Shown here one piece after another: positions 27,525 through 35,692 of a stretch of 64,000 nt of DNA. The translations under genes were made by a program, and so were the position numbers. The first letter of the stretch is position 1, and every line of letters starts with the position of its first letter. Source of the stretch: Clostridium sp. AM58-1XD (GTDB lineage Bacteria; Bacillota; Clostridia; Lachnospirales; Lachnospiraceae); contig NZ_QSDR01000013.1 of assembly GCF_003464085.1 (NCBI RefSeq), forward strand, positions 57,722 through 121,721, in the 5' to 3' direction. A model generated the notes under the pieces. That model saw only the letters and a list, made by a program, of their open reading frames with translations, did no database searches and was not told the origin of the DNA.

Positions 27525-28882
27525 TTATATCTCTTCCTGGCCGGCCCGTATCAGCTTTGTTTCTACTTCTGATTCCATATCATAGACGCCCACCGTATTT
27601 TTATTGGAAATGACCGTAATATTCGCCACATCATAAAGACGGTGATAAACCACATGTTCCCCGTTTTCAAATCCGGTGCAGCTCATGGAAAGAAGATACT
27701 CACCGCCCTGAAGCGTCATTTTCTGCTTGAATATTACTTCATAGACATCCCCTCGTTTTACCGGTTTAATATCCGTTCCTTCAAACATCGTATTCGTTCC
27801 GGATAAGTCGCTTCCTTTTTTGTCCTTGATTGTATAAGTAAAGATGGGTGCCTGTATCTCTTCCCGGAATCTGATCCGCTCCCTGATGGTAAACATTTCA
27901 CCTTTCAGAAGGAGGTTCGTCAGGCTGCCCCTTTCATCAGCAAGTCCAAAATCGAAAATTTCTGCCCGGCCGTCCCCATATTCCGTCCGATTGGCATTGA
28001 CCGTAATTTTATCTCTCATAAGGCCCTTGTGTGACGTCTGCTCTTTTTCAAATTCTTTTTTATCCAGCAGGCTCCCTTCGGCCGAAACTGCTCCCTCGCC
28101 TGAAAAGTCGTTCATCTCTTCCAGATCCTCCTTCAGCGAGTCCATCTGTCCTGCAAGGATTTTCTTATACAGATCCACCATGCGGCCGGGTGCCCCTTCT
28201 GCTACAAATTCCCCCCGGTTCAGAAGAACAACCTTGTTGCAGTATTTTATAATGCTTCCCATATCATGGGTTACCATCAGGATCGTCGTCCCTTTTTTTC
28301 TTATTTCATCCATACGACGATAGCATTTGGACTGAAAAAACACATCTCCAACAGAAAGAGCCTCGTCTACGATCAGAATTTCAGGATCAACATTGATTGC
28401 CAGCGCAAAAGCCAGACGTACAAACATACCGCTGGAATATGTCTTTACCGGCTGATATACGAAATCGCCGATATCTGCAAAATCCAGAATATCCTGCAGC
28501 TTCCCGTCCATCTCTTTTCTGGAAAATCCCATCATGGTGCCGTTCATATATATATTTTCAATTCCCGTATAATCCATATTGAATCCGGCCCCAAGCTCCA
28601 GCAGCGCAGAAATCACTCCGTCTACATCCACCTTCCCTTCCGTGGGGGTCAGAACACCTGTTATTATTTTTAGAATGGTTGATTTCCCGGAGCCATTCGT
28701 ACCGATGATTCCTACCGTCTCTCCCTTCTTTACATGAAAAGATATCCCATTCAGGGCATAGAAATCCTTGTGATAAATTTTGTGTGAAAGACTCAGGGAT
28801 TCCTTCAGCGATCGATCGGCTTATCATAAAGTTTATAAATTTTAGTCACATCTTTGACTTGAATTGCATATTCGCTCGCCAT
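27525..28882 (-). CDS. wzt: Polysaccharide ABC exporter ATPase, Wzt/TagH type (frameshifted as read)
   Basis: The ATG at 28882 has GGAGG. The frame breaks after codon 25 near 28808, where one base is missing (DR-LKESL). With it restored the protein has about 452 residues. Walker A GTNGSGKST, signature YSSGMFVRL and Walker B ILIVDEALSVGD are intact. Residues about 300-440 form a Wzt-type beta-sandwich carbohydrate-binding domain (GTNTMFEGTDIKPV). It energises export of a finished lipid-linked glycan with the permease at 31226-32038. As written only a shortened product from GTG 28631 could be made, lacking Walker A. Confidence 0.85.
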
Positions 28883-28979
28883 GGAGTTCCTCCGTTTGTC
28901 TGAATACGTAAAACTACATATTATATATCGTATATCTTGTAAATACCTCGAAAAAATGCTCGGTATATCATGTTCATTC

Positions 28980-29155
28980 TTCTGCGTGCCGTGGTCCCGC
29001 CTCCGGCACTGATCGACTCCGCCATGCTCCTCGATTCCGCTTCGCTACATCTCGGTCACGTGCTTCGCACTATTGGAACAGACAGAAACTCATTGGCTTA
29101 CATGCTAGCATGACGCCAATGGGTTTCTGTCTGTTCCAGCATGGCTCATTGCTTC
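28980..29155 (-). ncRNA. Candidate structured leader RNA upstream of wzt
   Basis: Downstream of the minus-strand promoter at 29162-29170, the leader can fold into a closed multi-branch structure. P1 pairs 29138-29145 with 29021-29028 (GCCATGCT/AGCATGGC). P2 is a near-perfect 23-bp hairpin, 29075-29137, whose loop contains the palindrome CATGCTAGCATG. P3 is GTGC-TTC-GCAC at 29060-29070. A separate hairpin pairs 28986-28990 with 29005-29009. I recognise no known riboswitch. It could be an RNA regulator of wzt, a terminator-type structure, or a degenerate mobile palindrome. Confidence 0.35.
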
Positions 29156-29175
29156 GTGGATATTATACCATACCT
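29137..29175 (-). promoter_or_regulatory. Extended -10 promoter module, copy A (toward wzt)
   Basis: Read on the minus strand this holds TGGTATAAT (29162-29170), an extended -10 box, followed by a downstream block CACGAAGCAATGAGC. Nearly the same block is found at 48989-49027 in front of the phosphoribosyltransferase gene. The -35 region (CTGTAC) is poor. Confidence 0.5.
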
Positions 29176-29253
29176 GTTTGGTTTGTACAGCTTCTTCTTT
29201 TTACGAAAGAAGGTATTATTTATGAAATCTATGTTAAATCTTTCTTACTATTC

Positions 29254-29282
29254 TTGACATCAGCCCCCATTTATGGCATTAT
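29254..29282 (+). promoter_or_regulatory. Promoter of mgsA
   Basis: Perfect TTGACA (29254-29259), 17-base spacer, CATTAT (29277-29282). A transcript from here starts near 29289, which supports the TTG start at 29314 and rules out longer upstream starts. Confidence 0.65.
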
Positions 29283-29313
29283 CAGGAAAACCAAACGAAA
29301 GGGGGTTTTTATT

Positions 29314-29778
29314 TTGGATTACCTGACACTTACTATTGGAAAGCAGAAAAACATTGCGTTAATTGCACATGACAGCAAGAAACGCGAACTTATTGATTGG
29401 TGTGAACAGCATAAAGAAATATTAAAATGTCATTTCTTATGCGGTACCGGCACCACTGCGCGCATGATTACAGATGCAACCGGCCTCCCTGTGAAAGGAT
29501 ACAACAGCGGTCCTCTGGGCGGCGACCAGCAGATCGGAGCAAAAATTGTAGAAGGAAGAATTGATTTTGTAATTTTCTTCTCTGATCCTCTGACTGCTCA
29601 GCCTCACGACCCGGATGTAAAAGCATTACTGCGTATCGCACAGGTTTACGATATCCCGATCGCCAATAACAAGGCGACTGCTGACTTTATGATTACTTCC
29701 AAATTTATGAACGAAGAATATGAACATAGTGTAATCAATTTTCACCAGAATATCGCAGACCGCGCAAAAACACTGTAG
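29314..29778 (+). CDS. mgsA: Methylglyoxal synthase
   Basis: 154 residues from a TTG at 29314, eight bases after AAAGGGGG. Conserved motifs are IALIAHDSKK near the N-terminus, CGTGTTA for the phosphate site, SGPLGGDQQIG, and FFSDPLTAQPHDPDV with the catalytic aspartate and histidine region. It turns dihydroxyacetone phosphate into methylglyoxal and phosphate, relieving sugar-phosphate stress. It is plus-strand inside a minus-strand glycan locus, followed by dfx, and looks like an inserted unit. Confidence 0.93.
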   Translation: MDYLTLTIGKQKNIALIAHDSKKRELIDWCEQHKEILKCHFLCGTGTTARMITDATGLPVKGYNSGPLGGDQQIGAKIVEGRIDFVIFFSDPLTAQPHDPDVKALLRIAQVYDIPIANNKATADFMITSKFMNEEYEHSVINFHQNIADRAKTL

Positions 29779-29855
29779 ATTTTACCTGGCATACTCTGCA
29801 AAATCCATGCATAGATATCCTTAGATTGGTGATGCTATCATTACTGCATCACAGT

Positions 29856-29883
29856 GGTTCAGGATGAACGATCTTCCTGAACC
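29856..29883. other. Hairpin between mgsA and dfx
   Basis: GGTTCAGGA pairs exactly with TCCTGAACC across a 10-base loop. No T-run follows, so it may be a weak terminator or a 5' stabiliser for dfx. Confidence 0.35.
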
Positions 29884-29914
29884 GTTCGCTTGATCTATAT
29901 AAAGGAGGTATTAT

Positions 29915-30295
29915 ATGCCAGTAAAATTTTTCCGCTGCGAACAGTGCGGCAACATCATTACATTTTTAACAAAATCAGGTGCTCCTGAATCATATTGCAC
30001 CGAAACCATGAAAGAGCTCGTACCTGGAACTTCTGACGGAGCCGCAGAAAAACATGTTCCTGTCGTTAAGGTGGATAGCAGCCATGTAACCGTATCCGTA
30101 GGTTCCGTTGAGCATCCTGCACTTTCCGAACATCACATCGAATGGATCGTTCTCGAAACAGAGGAAGGTACGCAGACCAAATATTTAGAGCCCGGTAAAA
30201 AGCCGGAGGCTGAGTTCGCCCTCACAAAAGGCGATAAAGCTGTTGCAGTCTATGAGTACTGTAATCTCCACGGCCTTTGGAAAACTTCCCTGTAA
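29915..30295 (+). CDS. dfx: Desulfoferrodoxin / superoxide reductase with degenerate centre I
   Basis: 126 residues. The N-terminal desulforedoxin-like part has CEQC (C8, C11) but SYC where the family has CC, so only three of the four rubredoxin-type iron ligands remain (Tyr27 in place of Cys). The catalytic centre II is complete: EKHVPVV, HPALSEHHIEW and CNLHGLW supply the four His, the Cys and the lysine/glutamate. It should reduce superoxide to peroxide without releasing O2, fitting an anaerobe. AAAGGAGG precedes the ATG. Probably expressed with mgsA. Confidence 0.9.
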   Translation: MPVKFFRCEQCGNIITFLTKSGAPESYCTETMKELVPGTSDGAAEKHVPVVKVDSSHVTVSVGSVEHPALSEHHIEWIVLETEEGTQTKYLEPGKKPEAEFALTKGDKAVAVYEYCNLHGLWKTSL

Positions 30296-30327
30296 GATCG
30301 GGGAATACCAGCGAGTGCTGCAAAAAT

Positions 30328-30411
30328 AAAATCAGATATGCCTTCGATACCAGAGTCTGGTCCTGACAATCACCATGTCGCTCCATCTGATATTGAGGGC
30401 ATTGATTTTTT
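30328..30411 (+). terminator. Probable terminator of dfx
   Basis: AATCA/ATGCC at 30329-30342 can pair with GGCATTGATTTTTT at 30398-30411 with a small bulge, ending in six T. An inner ACCAGAGTCTGGT hairpin lies between. No gene is seen in 30296-30547. Confidence 0.4.
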
Positions 30412-30547
30412 CCTTCTGCAGTACTCTCTTTTTTATTCTGCCGTTATTTGTATGGCAGCCCTATGGAAAAAAGTGATAGATGAATCAAATTTCCGACCTG
30501 ACAGCGTACAGGTTCGCACGAAGCAAGAGCGCCTCTGGTCCTTTCCT

Positions 30548-31138
30548 TTACACACTGCTTCCGTGCTCTTTCAGCCACTGCCTTCTCCTCTTATAATCCG
30601 GCAGAATTTTTCCTACCTCCGCCCAAAACTGCGGTGAATGATTCATCTGCTTCCGATGGGCCAGCTCATGAACCACCACATAGTCTAAAATTTCCGGAGG
30701 CATTAAAATTAATTTCCAATGAAAATTCAAATTTCCTGCTCCGCTGCAGCTCCCCCATCTGCTTTTTGCAGCCCGTATTGCAATTCTGCCATACCGGACA
30801 CCCATAATATCGGCAAAATAAGCAGCTTGTTCCTCTATTCTCTTTCTGGCATGTTTCCTGTATTCTTTTTCCAGTTCAGGATTCTCTACATAATCAGGAA
30901 CCGGCAGCCGTTCCTTTTTCTCCGCACGCCTCTTCATAAACAGATACTTTTCCACGATCCAGCATTTCTTCATTTCCACAAAATCTCTGATTTGGTTGTC
31001 CTTGGCGGCCCGGGGAACGCGGACCTTGACCTGCGCCTCAGAATTCACTTCCAGAGACATTGTTTTCCTCGCAGAATAAATGACTTCCGCACGGATTTTT
31101 CTGTCTCTCCATTCCACCCATAGTTCTTTCATTTCCAT
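30548..31138 (-). CDS. YgjP-like (DUF45/M48-type) zinc metallopeptidase
   Basis: 196 residues from ATG 31138 (GGAGG five bases before). VVHELAHRKQMNHS contains the HExxH-like zinc motif with the downstream histidine, and FWAEVGKILPDYKRRRQWL is the conserved C-terminal part. RAAKSRWGSCS is a family motif. YgjP-like proteins are often near restriction systems, but here the neighbours are dfx and wzm. The peptide substrate is unknown. Confidence 0.82.
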   Translation of the reverse strand: MEMKELWVEWRDRKIRAEVIYSARKTMSLEVNSEAQVKVRVPRAAKDNQIRDFVEMKKCWIVEKYLFMKRRAEKKERLPVPDYVENPELEKEYRKHARKRIEEQAAYFADIMGVRYGRIAIRAAKSRWGSCSGAGNLNFHWKLILMPPEILDYVVVHELAHRKQMNHSPQFWAEVGKILPDYKRRRQWLKEHGSSV

Positions 31139-31158
31139 TGATCCCTCCAAGAGCAAAC

Positions 31159-31214
31159 AGAGATACCACGTCCTACAGACCGTCATTTTAAACGGCTCAG
31201 TACATGGTATCTCT
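31159..31214 (-). terminator. Hairpin after wzm
   Basis: AGAGATACCACGT (31159-31171) and ACATGGTATCTCT (31202-31214) form a 13-bp stem, fully paired in minus-strand RNA with one G-U. T-content after it is modest. It lies between the wzm stop and the YgjP-like start. Confidence 0.45.
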
Positions 31215-31225
31215 GATAAAATTCA

Positions 31226-32038
31226 TTATAATACGTCTGAAAAATGAGGGCGCAGGCGTTTAAATACCTTCAGCCCGATGATAAATACGATTGCTGTAAA
31301 TATCCAGTAATATGCCGTAAGCGTCGGTCTTTCCCAGAACCAGTTACCTTCCAGGATACTGTCCCTGTATCCCACTACGATGTAATAAAACGGATTCATC
31401 TTTAAAACCGGCAGCACCCACGGAGCTTTATCCGTAAAAAGGGATTCATGATACATGATCGGTACCAGCCACATTCCAAATTGAAGACAGATGCTGACAA
31501 TCTGAGCCATATCCTTAAAAAATACATTAACGGCGCACGTAAAGTATCCGATCCCCAGACTCAGCACGGAAGCGGCTAATGTATAATAAATAATCTGAAG
31601 CCAAGTAATCATCGGCATACGGCCGTAACAGAGGGCCATAACGATCATGATTCCCACAAAGAAACCATGGACCATCAGACAGGAAATCAGCTTGATAATC
31701 GGCAGAATCTCCACCTGGAAAACCACCTTTTTCACCAGGTAATGATATTCCTGAAGGCAGTTTGTCACCGTATTCAAAACTTCACTGAAGAAAAACCACG
31801 GCACGATACCGGGGACAAGCCACAATACATACGGTACTCCCGGAATGGGAGGCACATTTTTAAATCCCACCTGAAATATAAAAAAGTAAATCAGAACCGT
31901 AACAATTGGCTGGACAAACATCCAGACGATTCCGAAATAAGAACCTACAAACCGCTTTCTGAAGTCAGCCTTTGACAGGTCCCAGATCAGCTTCCGTTTC
32001 TTAATCATTTCTTTTATCAGAGACAATACATATTTCAT
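31226..32038 (-). CDS. wzm: Polysaccharide ABC exporter permease, Wzm/TagG type
   Basis: 270 residues with six membrane segments, the ABC-2 layout. The cytoplasmic amphipathic start (LIWDLSKADFRKRFVGSYFG) and the ending FKRLRPHFSDVL are typical of TagG/RfbD/Wzm permeases. It forms the channel for undecaprenyl-linked glycan with Wzt. Unusually its ATPase gene is 2.3 kb away behind mgsA, dfx and the peptidase gene. It follows rfbC by 20 bases. Confidence 0.9.
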   Translation of the reverse strand: MKYVLSLIKEMIKKRKLIWDLSKADFRKRFVGSYFGIVWMFVQPIVTVLIYFFIFQVGFKNVPPIPGVPYVLWLVPGIVPWFFFSEVLNTVTNCLQEYHYLVKKVVFQVEILPIIKLISCLMVHGFFVGIMIVMALCYGRMPMITWLQIIYYTLAASVLSLGIGYFTCAVNVFFKDMAQIVSICLQFGMWLVPIMYHESLFTDKAPWVLPVLKMNPFYYIVVGYRDSILEGNWFWERPTLTAYYWIFTAIVFIIGLKVFKRLRPHFSDVL

Positions 32039-32058
32039 GTAACGTTTCCTTTCGTGAA

Positions 32059-32622
32059 TTATTTCCCATTGAATTTAAAGGTATCTTTAAATCCGCCCCA
32101 TTTTTGATCTTTATCGGAAATAATCAGCTCCGTTCCTTCTTCAATCGGCCATTCAATTCCGATATCAGGATCATTCCAGGCCATTCCGCCTTCATCTCCG
32201 GGATGATAGAAATCTGTACACTTATATGCAAATTCCGCTTCGTCTGAAAGCACCAGGAAACCATGGGCAAATCCTTCTGATATATAAAACTGCTTTTTAT
32301 TCTCAGCAGAAAGCTCAACGCCAAACCATTTTCCATACGTTTTGGAGTCTGCTCTCAGATCGACTGCCACGTCAAAGACACTGCCGCGGACAGCGCGGAC
32401 CAGCTTTCCCTGAGGGTACTGCTTCTGATAATGAAGACCTCTCAATACACCCTTCACCGACATAGACTGGTTATCCTGAACAAAAGCCATATCGAGACCG
32501 GCTTCTTTAAAATCATTCTGATTATATGTCTCCATAAAATAGCCTCTTTCGTCTTTGAACACGGTCGGCTCAATCACATATAATCCCTCAATCTCACATG
32601 GGGTCACTTTAATCTTTCCCAT
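32059..32622 (-). CDS. rfbC: dTDP-4-dehydrorhamnose 3,5-epimerase
   Basis: 187 residues, cupin fold. Family motifs: FKDERGYFMETYN, QDNQSMSVKGVLRGLHYQ with the catalytic histidine, and SEGFAHGFLVLSDEAEF; DVAVDLR carries the conserved aspartate. It makes dTDP-4-keto-L-rhamnose. The other three rhamnose genes are 20 kb away at 52799-55601. Start preceded by AAAGGATGG. Confidence 0.94.
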   Translation of the reverse strand: MGKIKVTPCEIEGLYVIEPTVFKDERGYFMETYNQNDFKEAGLDMAFVQDNQSMSVKGVLRGLHYQKQYPQGKLVRAVRGSVFDVAVDLRADSKTYGKWFGVELSAENKKQFYISEGFAHGFLVLSDEAEFAYKCTDFYHPGDEGGMAWNDPDIGIEWPIEEGTELIISDKDQKWGGFKDTFKFNGK

Positions 32623-32684
32623 TATCTATTCCATCCTTTCAACTGCATTCCATAAATTTCCCATTTCTTTTACACACTATACCA

Positions 32685-34376
32685 CTAGATTCTCATACTG
32701 ACAATACTAAACAGCCTCAGGACCGCATAGGCATCCGCACACAGAATCATATAGAGGATCTCCCTGTCCCTGTTCGCCGTGCATATGATCCACCTGTTTT
32801 TCAGCGTCATCAATGCCACAGGCAAAAGCGGAAGAAAGTATCTTCCCTGCACGCCGGCAATGACAAGTGAGGTAACGGGCGTCCAGGCCAGCAGCATGGA
32901 AAACATCGTCGCTCCGGCACACCCGATAAACAGTACCCATATCCAGGTCTTCTGTCTTCCTGTAAAATACACAGTCTCTTCTTCCGGCCGCTGAAGCGAC
33001 AGCAGAACAAGAGCCGCTGTCAGGCCCATAACAACGATATACGGAACATCCAGCACCGGATCAACCTGTCCCAGATACGCGCCGATCATAGTCAGATGGT
33101 AGTACTCTGCCTGCCAAATCAGAGAATTATAAAACATCTGAAGCATAAGCCCCGGCCTGTGGAGAAGGCCGTTCATCGTGTAGCCCGTTTCTTCCGCCCA
33201 TCCAATATAATTTTCTGTTCCCGCTGTATATACGCTGATAGTCTGGCTGTTCACAAGAATCATCGCAACCAGCCATGTCCCCAGCACTGCCGCCGCAGAG
33301 ATCGTCCACTTCTTCCATCCTCCAAATTTGCGGACCGGAATCAGAAGGCAGAGTCCCATAACAGGAGCATAGACCATTTTACACGGTCCGGCAATTCCGA
33401 TCACGGCCGCCAGCAGTACAATGTCCCTGACCTTCACCTGTTTCCCACTGTATGCCAGATCCAGACAGACGGCGGAAAATAAGAACATCATGGCGTTAAT
33501 CATCGTATCATAGGAAAAAGAGGCAGCCAGATGGAGCGTCATAGGCAGCAGAGCCACCGCACACATCACCGGTTTACCAAAAGGCAGGCGGCGCAAAGCC
33601 AGCCATACAACGCCCAGATACAGTCCCAGATTAAAAAGACGGCCCAGATACAGAAGTCCCATTCCTCCCATGTTCAAAAGTCTGCCGGTCGTAATACCAA
33701 TTCCCGGCGCCAGATATGCCAGCGGTGTCGTCTGTACTGCCATCTGCCTGGATGAAATCAGTTCATCTTCCCCCGTTCCTTTTAGGCTCCTCTTGGCCAC
33801 CTCACGGTATGTGTATTCCGTAAGCTGCTGTCCCAGTACAATCCGCTCTTTTTCTTCCTGGTCATTCCCTTCTTTCGGCTCTTCCCCCTCCTGCTCTTTT
33901 AATTCCAGCCCATCCATCTGCTGATTCACAATGAATTCATCCTGTTTTCTTATTAAAACCTGTCCGTATTCGTCCGTATCCGGCAGGCCCATCATCTGAT
34001 TAGAAAGGCGGTAGGCCGATATATAGTGGCGGATTTCATCAGGCGCCGACAATGGCTGGAGCACAAACAGAAAAGAAAGCCCTAACGCCAGTCCCCCTGC
34101 CAGGAAAAATGTTTCCGTCCGAATCATTCTCTTTACGAGATAGAAATATCCGAAAAGCAGCACAGTAACTGCTGCGCAGACAGTCAGAACCTTATACCAG
34201 GACAGCAGAAAAAAATCCCGGCTCTCCAGAGCGCCGGCTTTCACGCTCTGGTAATGCCAGATTCCCAGTACAATAACGGCCGCCGCACCTGCGGCGTAAA
34301 CGCCCCATTTGCTCTTGCTTTGCAATGCCTTATTCGTATTCTGTTTTCCCTTTGCATTCCTGATTCCGTCTTTCAT
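32685..34376 (-). CDS. DUF2142 polytopic membrane protein (GT-C-like)
   Basis: 563 residues with about twelve membrane segments and a large external loop (about residues 115-200) rich in Glu/Asp. LSAPDEIRHYISAYRLSNQM near residue 110 matches the PDE-x2-H motif of DUF2142 proteins, which are thought to be GT-C type glycosyltransferases using polyprenyl-phosphate sugars. Its start overlaps the stop of the DUF2304 gene by four bases. Confidence 0.8.
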   Translation of the reverse strand: MKDGIRNAKGKQNTNKALQSKSKWGVYAAGAAAVIVLGIWHYQSVKAGALESRDFFLLSWYKVLTVCAAVTVLLFGYFYLVKRMIRTETFFLAGGLALGLSFLFVLQPLSAPDEIRHYISAYRLSNQMMGLPDTDEYGQVLIRKQDEFIVNQQMDGLELKEQEGEEPKEGNDQEEKERIVLGQQLTEYTYREVAKRSLKGTGEDELISSRQMAVQTTPLAYLAPGIGITTGRLLNMGGMGLLYLGRLFNLGLYLGVVWLALRRLPFGKPVMCAVALLPMTLHLAASFSYDTMINAMMFLFSAVCLDLAYSGKQVKVRDIVLLAAVIGIAGPCKMVYAPVMGLCLLIPVRKFGGWKKWTISAAAVLGTWLVAMILVNSQTISVYTAGTENYIGWAEETGYTMNGLLHRPGLMLQMFYNSLIWQAEYYHLTMIGAYLGQVDPVLDVPYIVVMGLTAALVLLSLQRPEEETVYFTGRQKTWIWVLFIGCAGATMFSMLLAWTPVTSLVIAGVQGRYFLPLLPVALMTLKNRWIICTANRDREILYMILCADAYAVLRLFSIVSMRI

Positions 34377-34741
34377 GGTTTGACTCCACCGTCGTCCTTT
34401 TTCTGTTCTTTCGCTTTTTCCTGCTCCAGGGCCACCATCTGGACCAGCTCTTTCAGCTTCGTTTCCAGCTGTGAAATTCTCATAGTCATGGAAAATACCC
34501 GCACCAGAAGCAGAAAGATCATAAACAGAAAGATAAAATTCGATGTGGAATACGTCCCCACAAGCCTGGATATCATATCGGCGCTTCGTGGAAATACGCT
34601 GAAGATAATCAGTATAATTGAAAAGAAGACCCAGAACAGCGAATCTTCAATCTGTACCTTTGACTGTCGGATCTTATGTATCATCAACGCCGTTGTCAGC
34701 ACAGACGCGCATATCAGCACAATGCGAAGCATAGTTGTCAT
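34373..34741 (-). CDS. DUF2304 small membrane protein
   Basis: 122 residues: two or three hydrophobic segments (residues about 5-20, 33-50, 68-90) then a charged coiled-coil tail (QLETKLKELVQMVALEQEKA). DUF2304 proteins accompany polyprenyl-phosphate glycosyltransferases and flippases. Here it is translationally coupled to the DUF2142 gene and sits near the DPM1-like gene. Its function is unknown. Confidence 0.8.
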   Translation of the reverse strand: MTTMLRIVLICASVLTTALMIHKIRQSKVQIEDSLFWVFFSIILIIFSVFPRSADMISRLVGTYSTSNFIFLFMIFLLLVRVFSMTMRISQLETKLKELVQMVALEQEKAKEQKKDDGGVKP

Positions 34742-34753
34742 CGTTCTACCTCC

Positions 34754-35680
34754 TTATCTGTCCCAGTAATGTTTGTTCATACTCAGCTGTCTCACAATCT
34801 TTTTCGGCAGTCTGCAGTATTGTTTTCCCAGCCGATATCCGATATATTTGCATCCGCTGTTCACGATAAGGCCGGGAATCTGAAAAAACTTCCGCTTTCC
34901 CGACAGGTATCTCACTGTCTGGCGAACAAGCCGGAATCCCTCTCCTTCTGACGGGACATCAGAAAACACTTCCGGGTGATCCGCCTGAGAAACTCCCAGA
35001 TCAAAATTCCGATGAAGCTGCTGCAGGGCCGTATAGTTGTGAGAATGTACCACTCTGGCATCTGCCGCATAGCAGACGGCATAACCTGCTTTTAGTGCCT
35101 TTGCTGCAAAAATCATATCTTCATTAAAAATTGTCTTTTCCGTAAATCCGCCCAGCTTCTCAAACAGCTCCCGCCTGTATGCACAGCAGACGTTGGAAGC
35201 AAAATAGGTCTTAATACCCAGATCATCCAGATCTTTTATCGTCTTAATCCTGCCTTGTTCCGGATAGTTAAACTGCCTTGTATACTGCTCTGCCGTACTG
35301 CAGTCTTTTCCTGGAAGCTGCCTTCCATACACTTCAATCACCACTTCGCCCTCCGGACCTTGTTTGGAAAAACCTTCCAGAAGGGAGGTGATCAGCATTT
35401 GGTCTGCAGGCATCGCGTCATCTGTCATGCAGACGACGATATCCGCTTCTGAATATGATATTCCCATATTTCTGGCCGCACCGTGGTCAAACTGGCTTTT
35501 CGCTATATGGTGAACTTCCAGGTTGGAAAACCGCTCATACTGGTCTGGTTTCCAGTACTCTTCCTCTGTATTGACAACGATAATCCGATTGACCGGCGTT
35601 TCCTGTTTTTCCAGCCTGGACAGCAGCTTCAAAAATTTCTCTCCCGGATGGTAAGACGGAATAACGACATCTACAGTCAT
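34754..35680 (-). CDS. GT2 glycosyltransferase, rhamnosyltransferase-like
   Basis: 308 residues. VDVVIPSYHPGEKFLKLL starts the GT-A fold, QFDHGAARNMGI is a strong motif of RfbN/RfbF-type rhamnosyltransferases, and MTDDAMPAD is the DXD equivalent. NEDMIFAAKALKAGY completes the active site. It likely transfers rhamnose from the dTDP-rhamnose made by RfbABCD. AGGAGG precedes the ATG. Confidence 0.83.
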   Translation of the reverse strand: MTVDVVIPSYHPGEKFLKLLSRLEKQETPVNRIIVVNTEEEYWKPDQYERFSNLEVHHIAKSQFDHGAARNMGISYSEADIVVCMTDDAMPADQMLITSLLEGFSKQGPEGEVVIEVYGRQLPGKDCSTAEQYTRQFNYPEQGRIKTIKDLDDLGIKTYFASNVCCAYRRELFEKLGGFTEKTIFNEDMIFAAKALKAGYAVCYAADARVVHSHNYTALQQLHRNFDLGVSQADHPEVFSDVPSEGEGFRLVRQTVRYLSGKRKFFQIPGLIVNSGCKYIGYRLGKQYCRLPKKIVRQLSMNKHYWDR

Positions 35681-35692
35681 ACTCTTAACCTC

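Noticed and set aside
28558-28827. Separate 89-residue protein upstream of wzt
   Set aside because: It is an out-of-frame reading of the Wzt N-terminal region; the Walker A motif appears only in the wzt frame.
29110-29313. 68-residue N-terminal extension of mgsA
   Set aside because: It lies upstream of the promoter at 29254-29282 and has no similarity to the family; TTG 29314 has the ribosome site.
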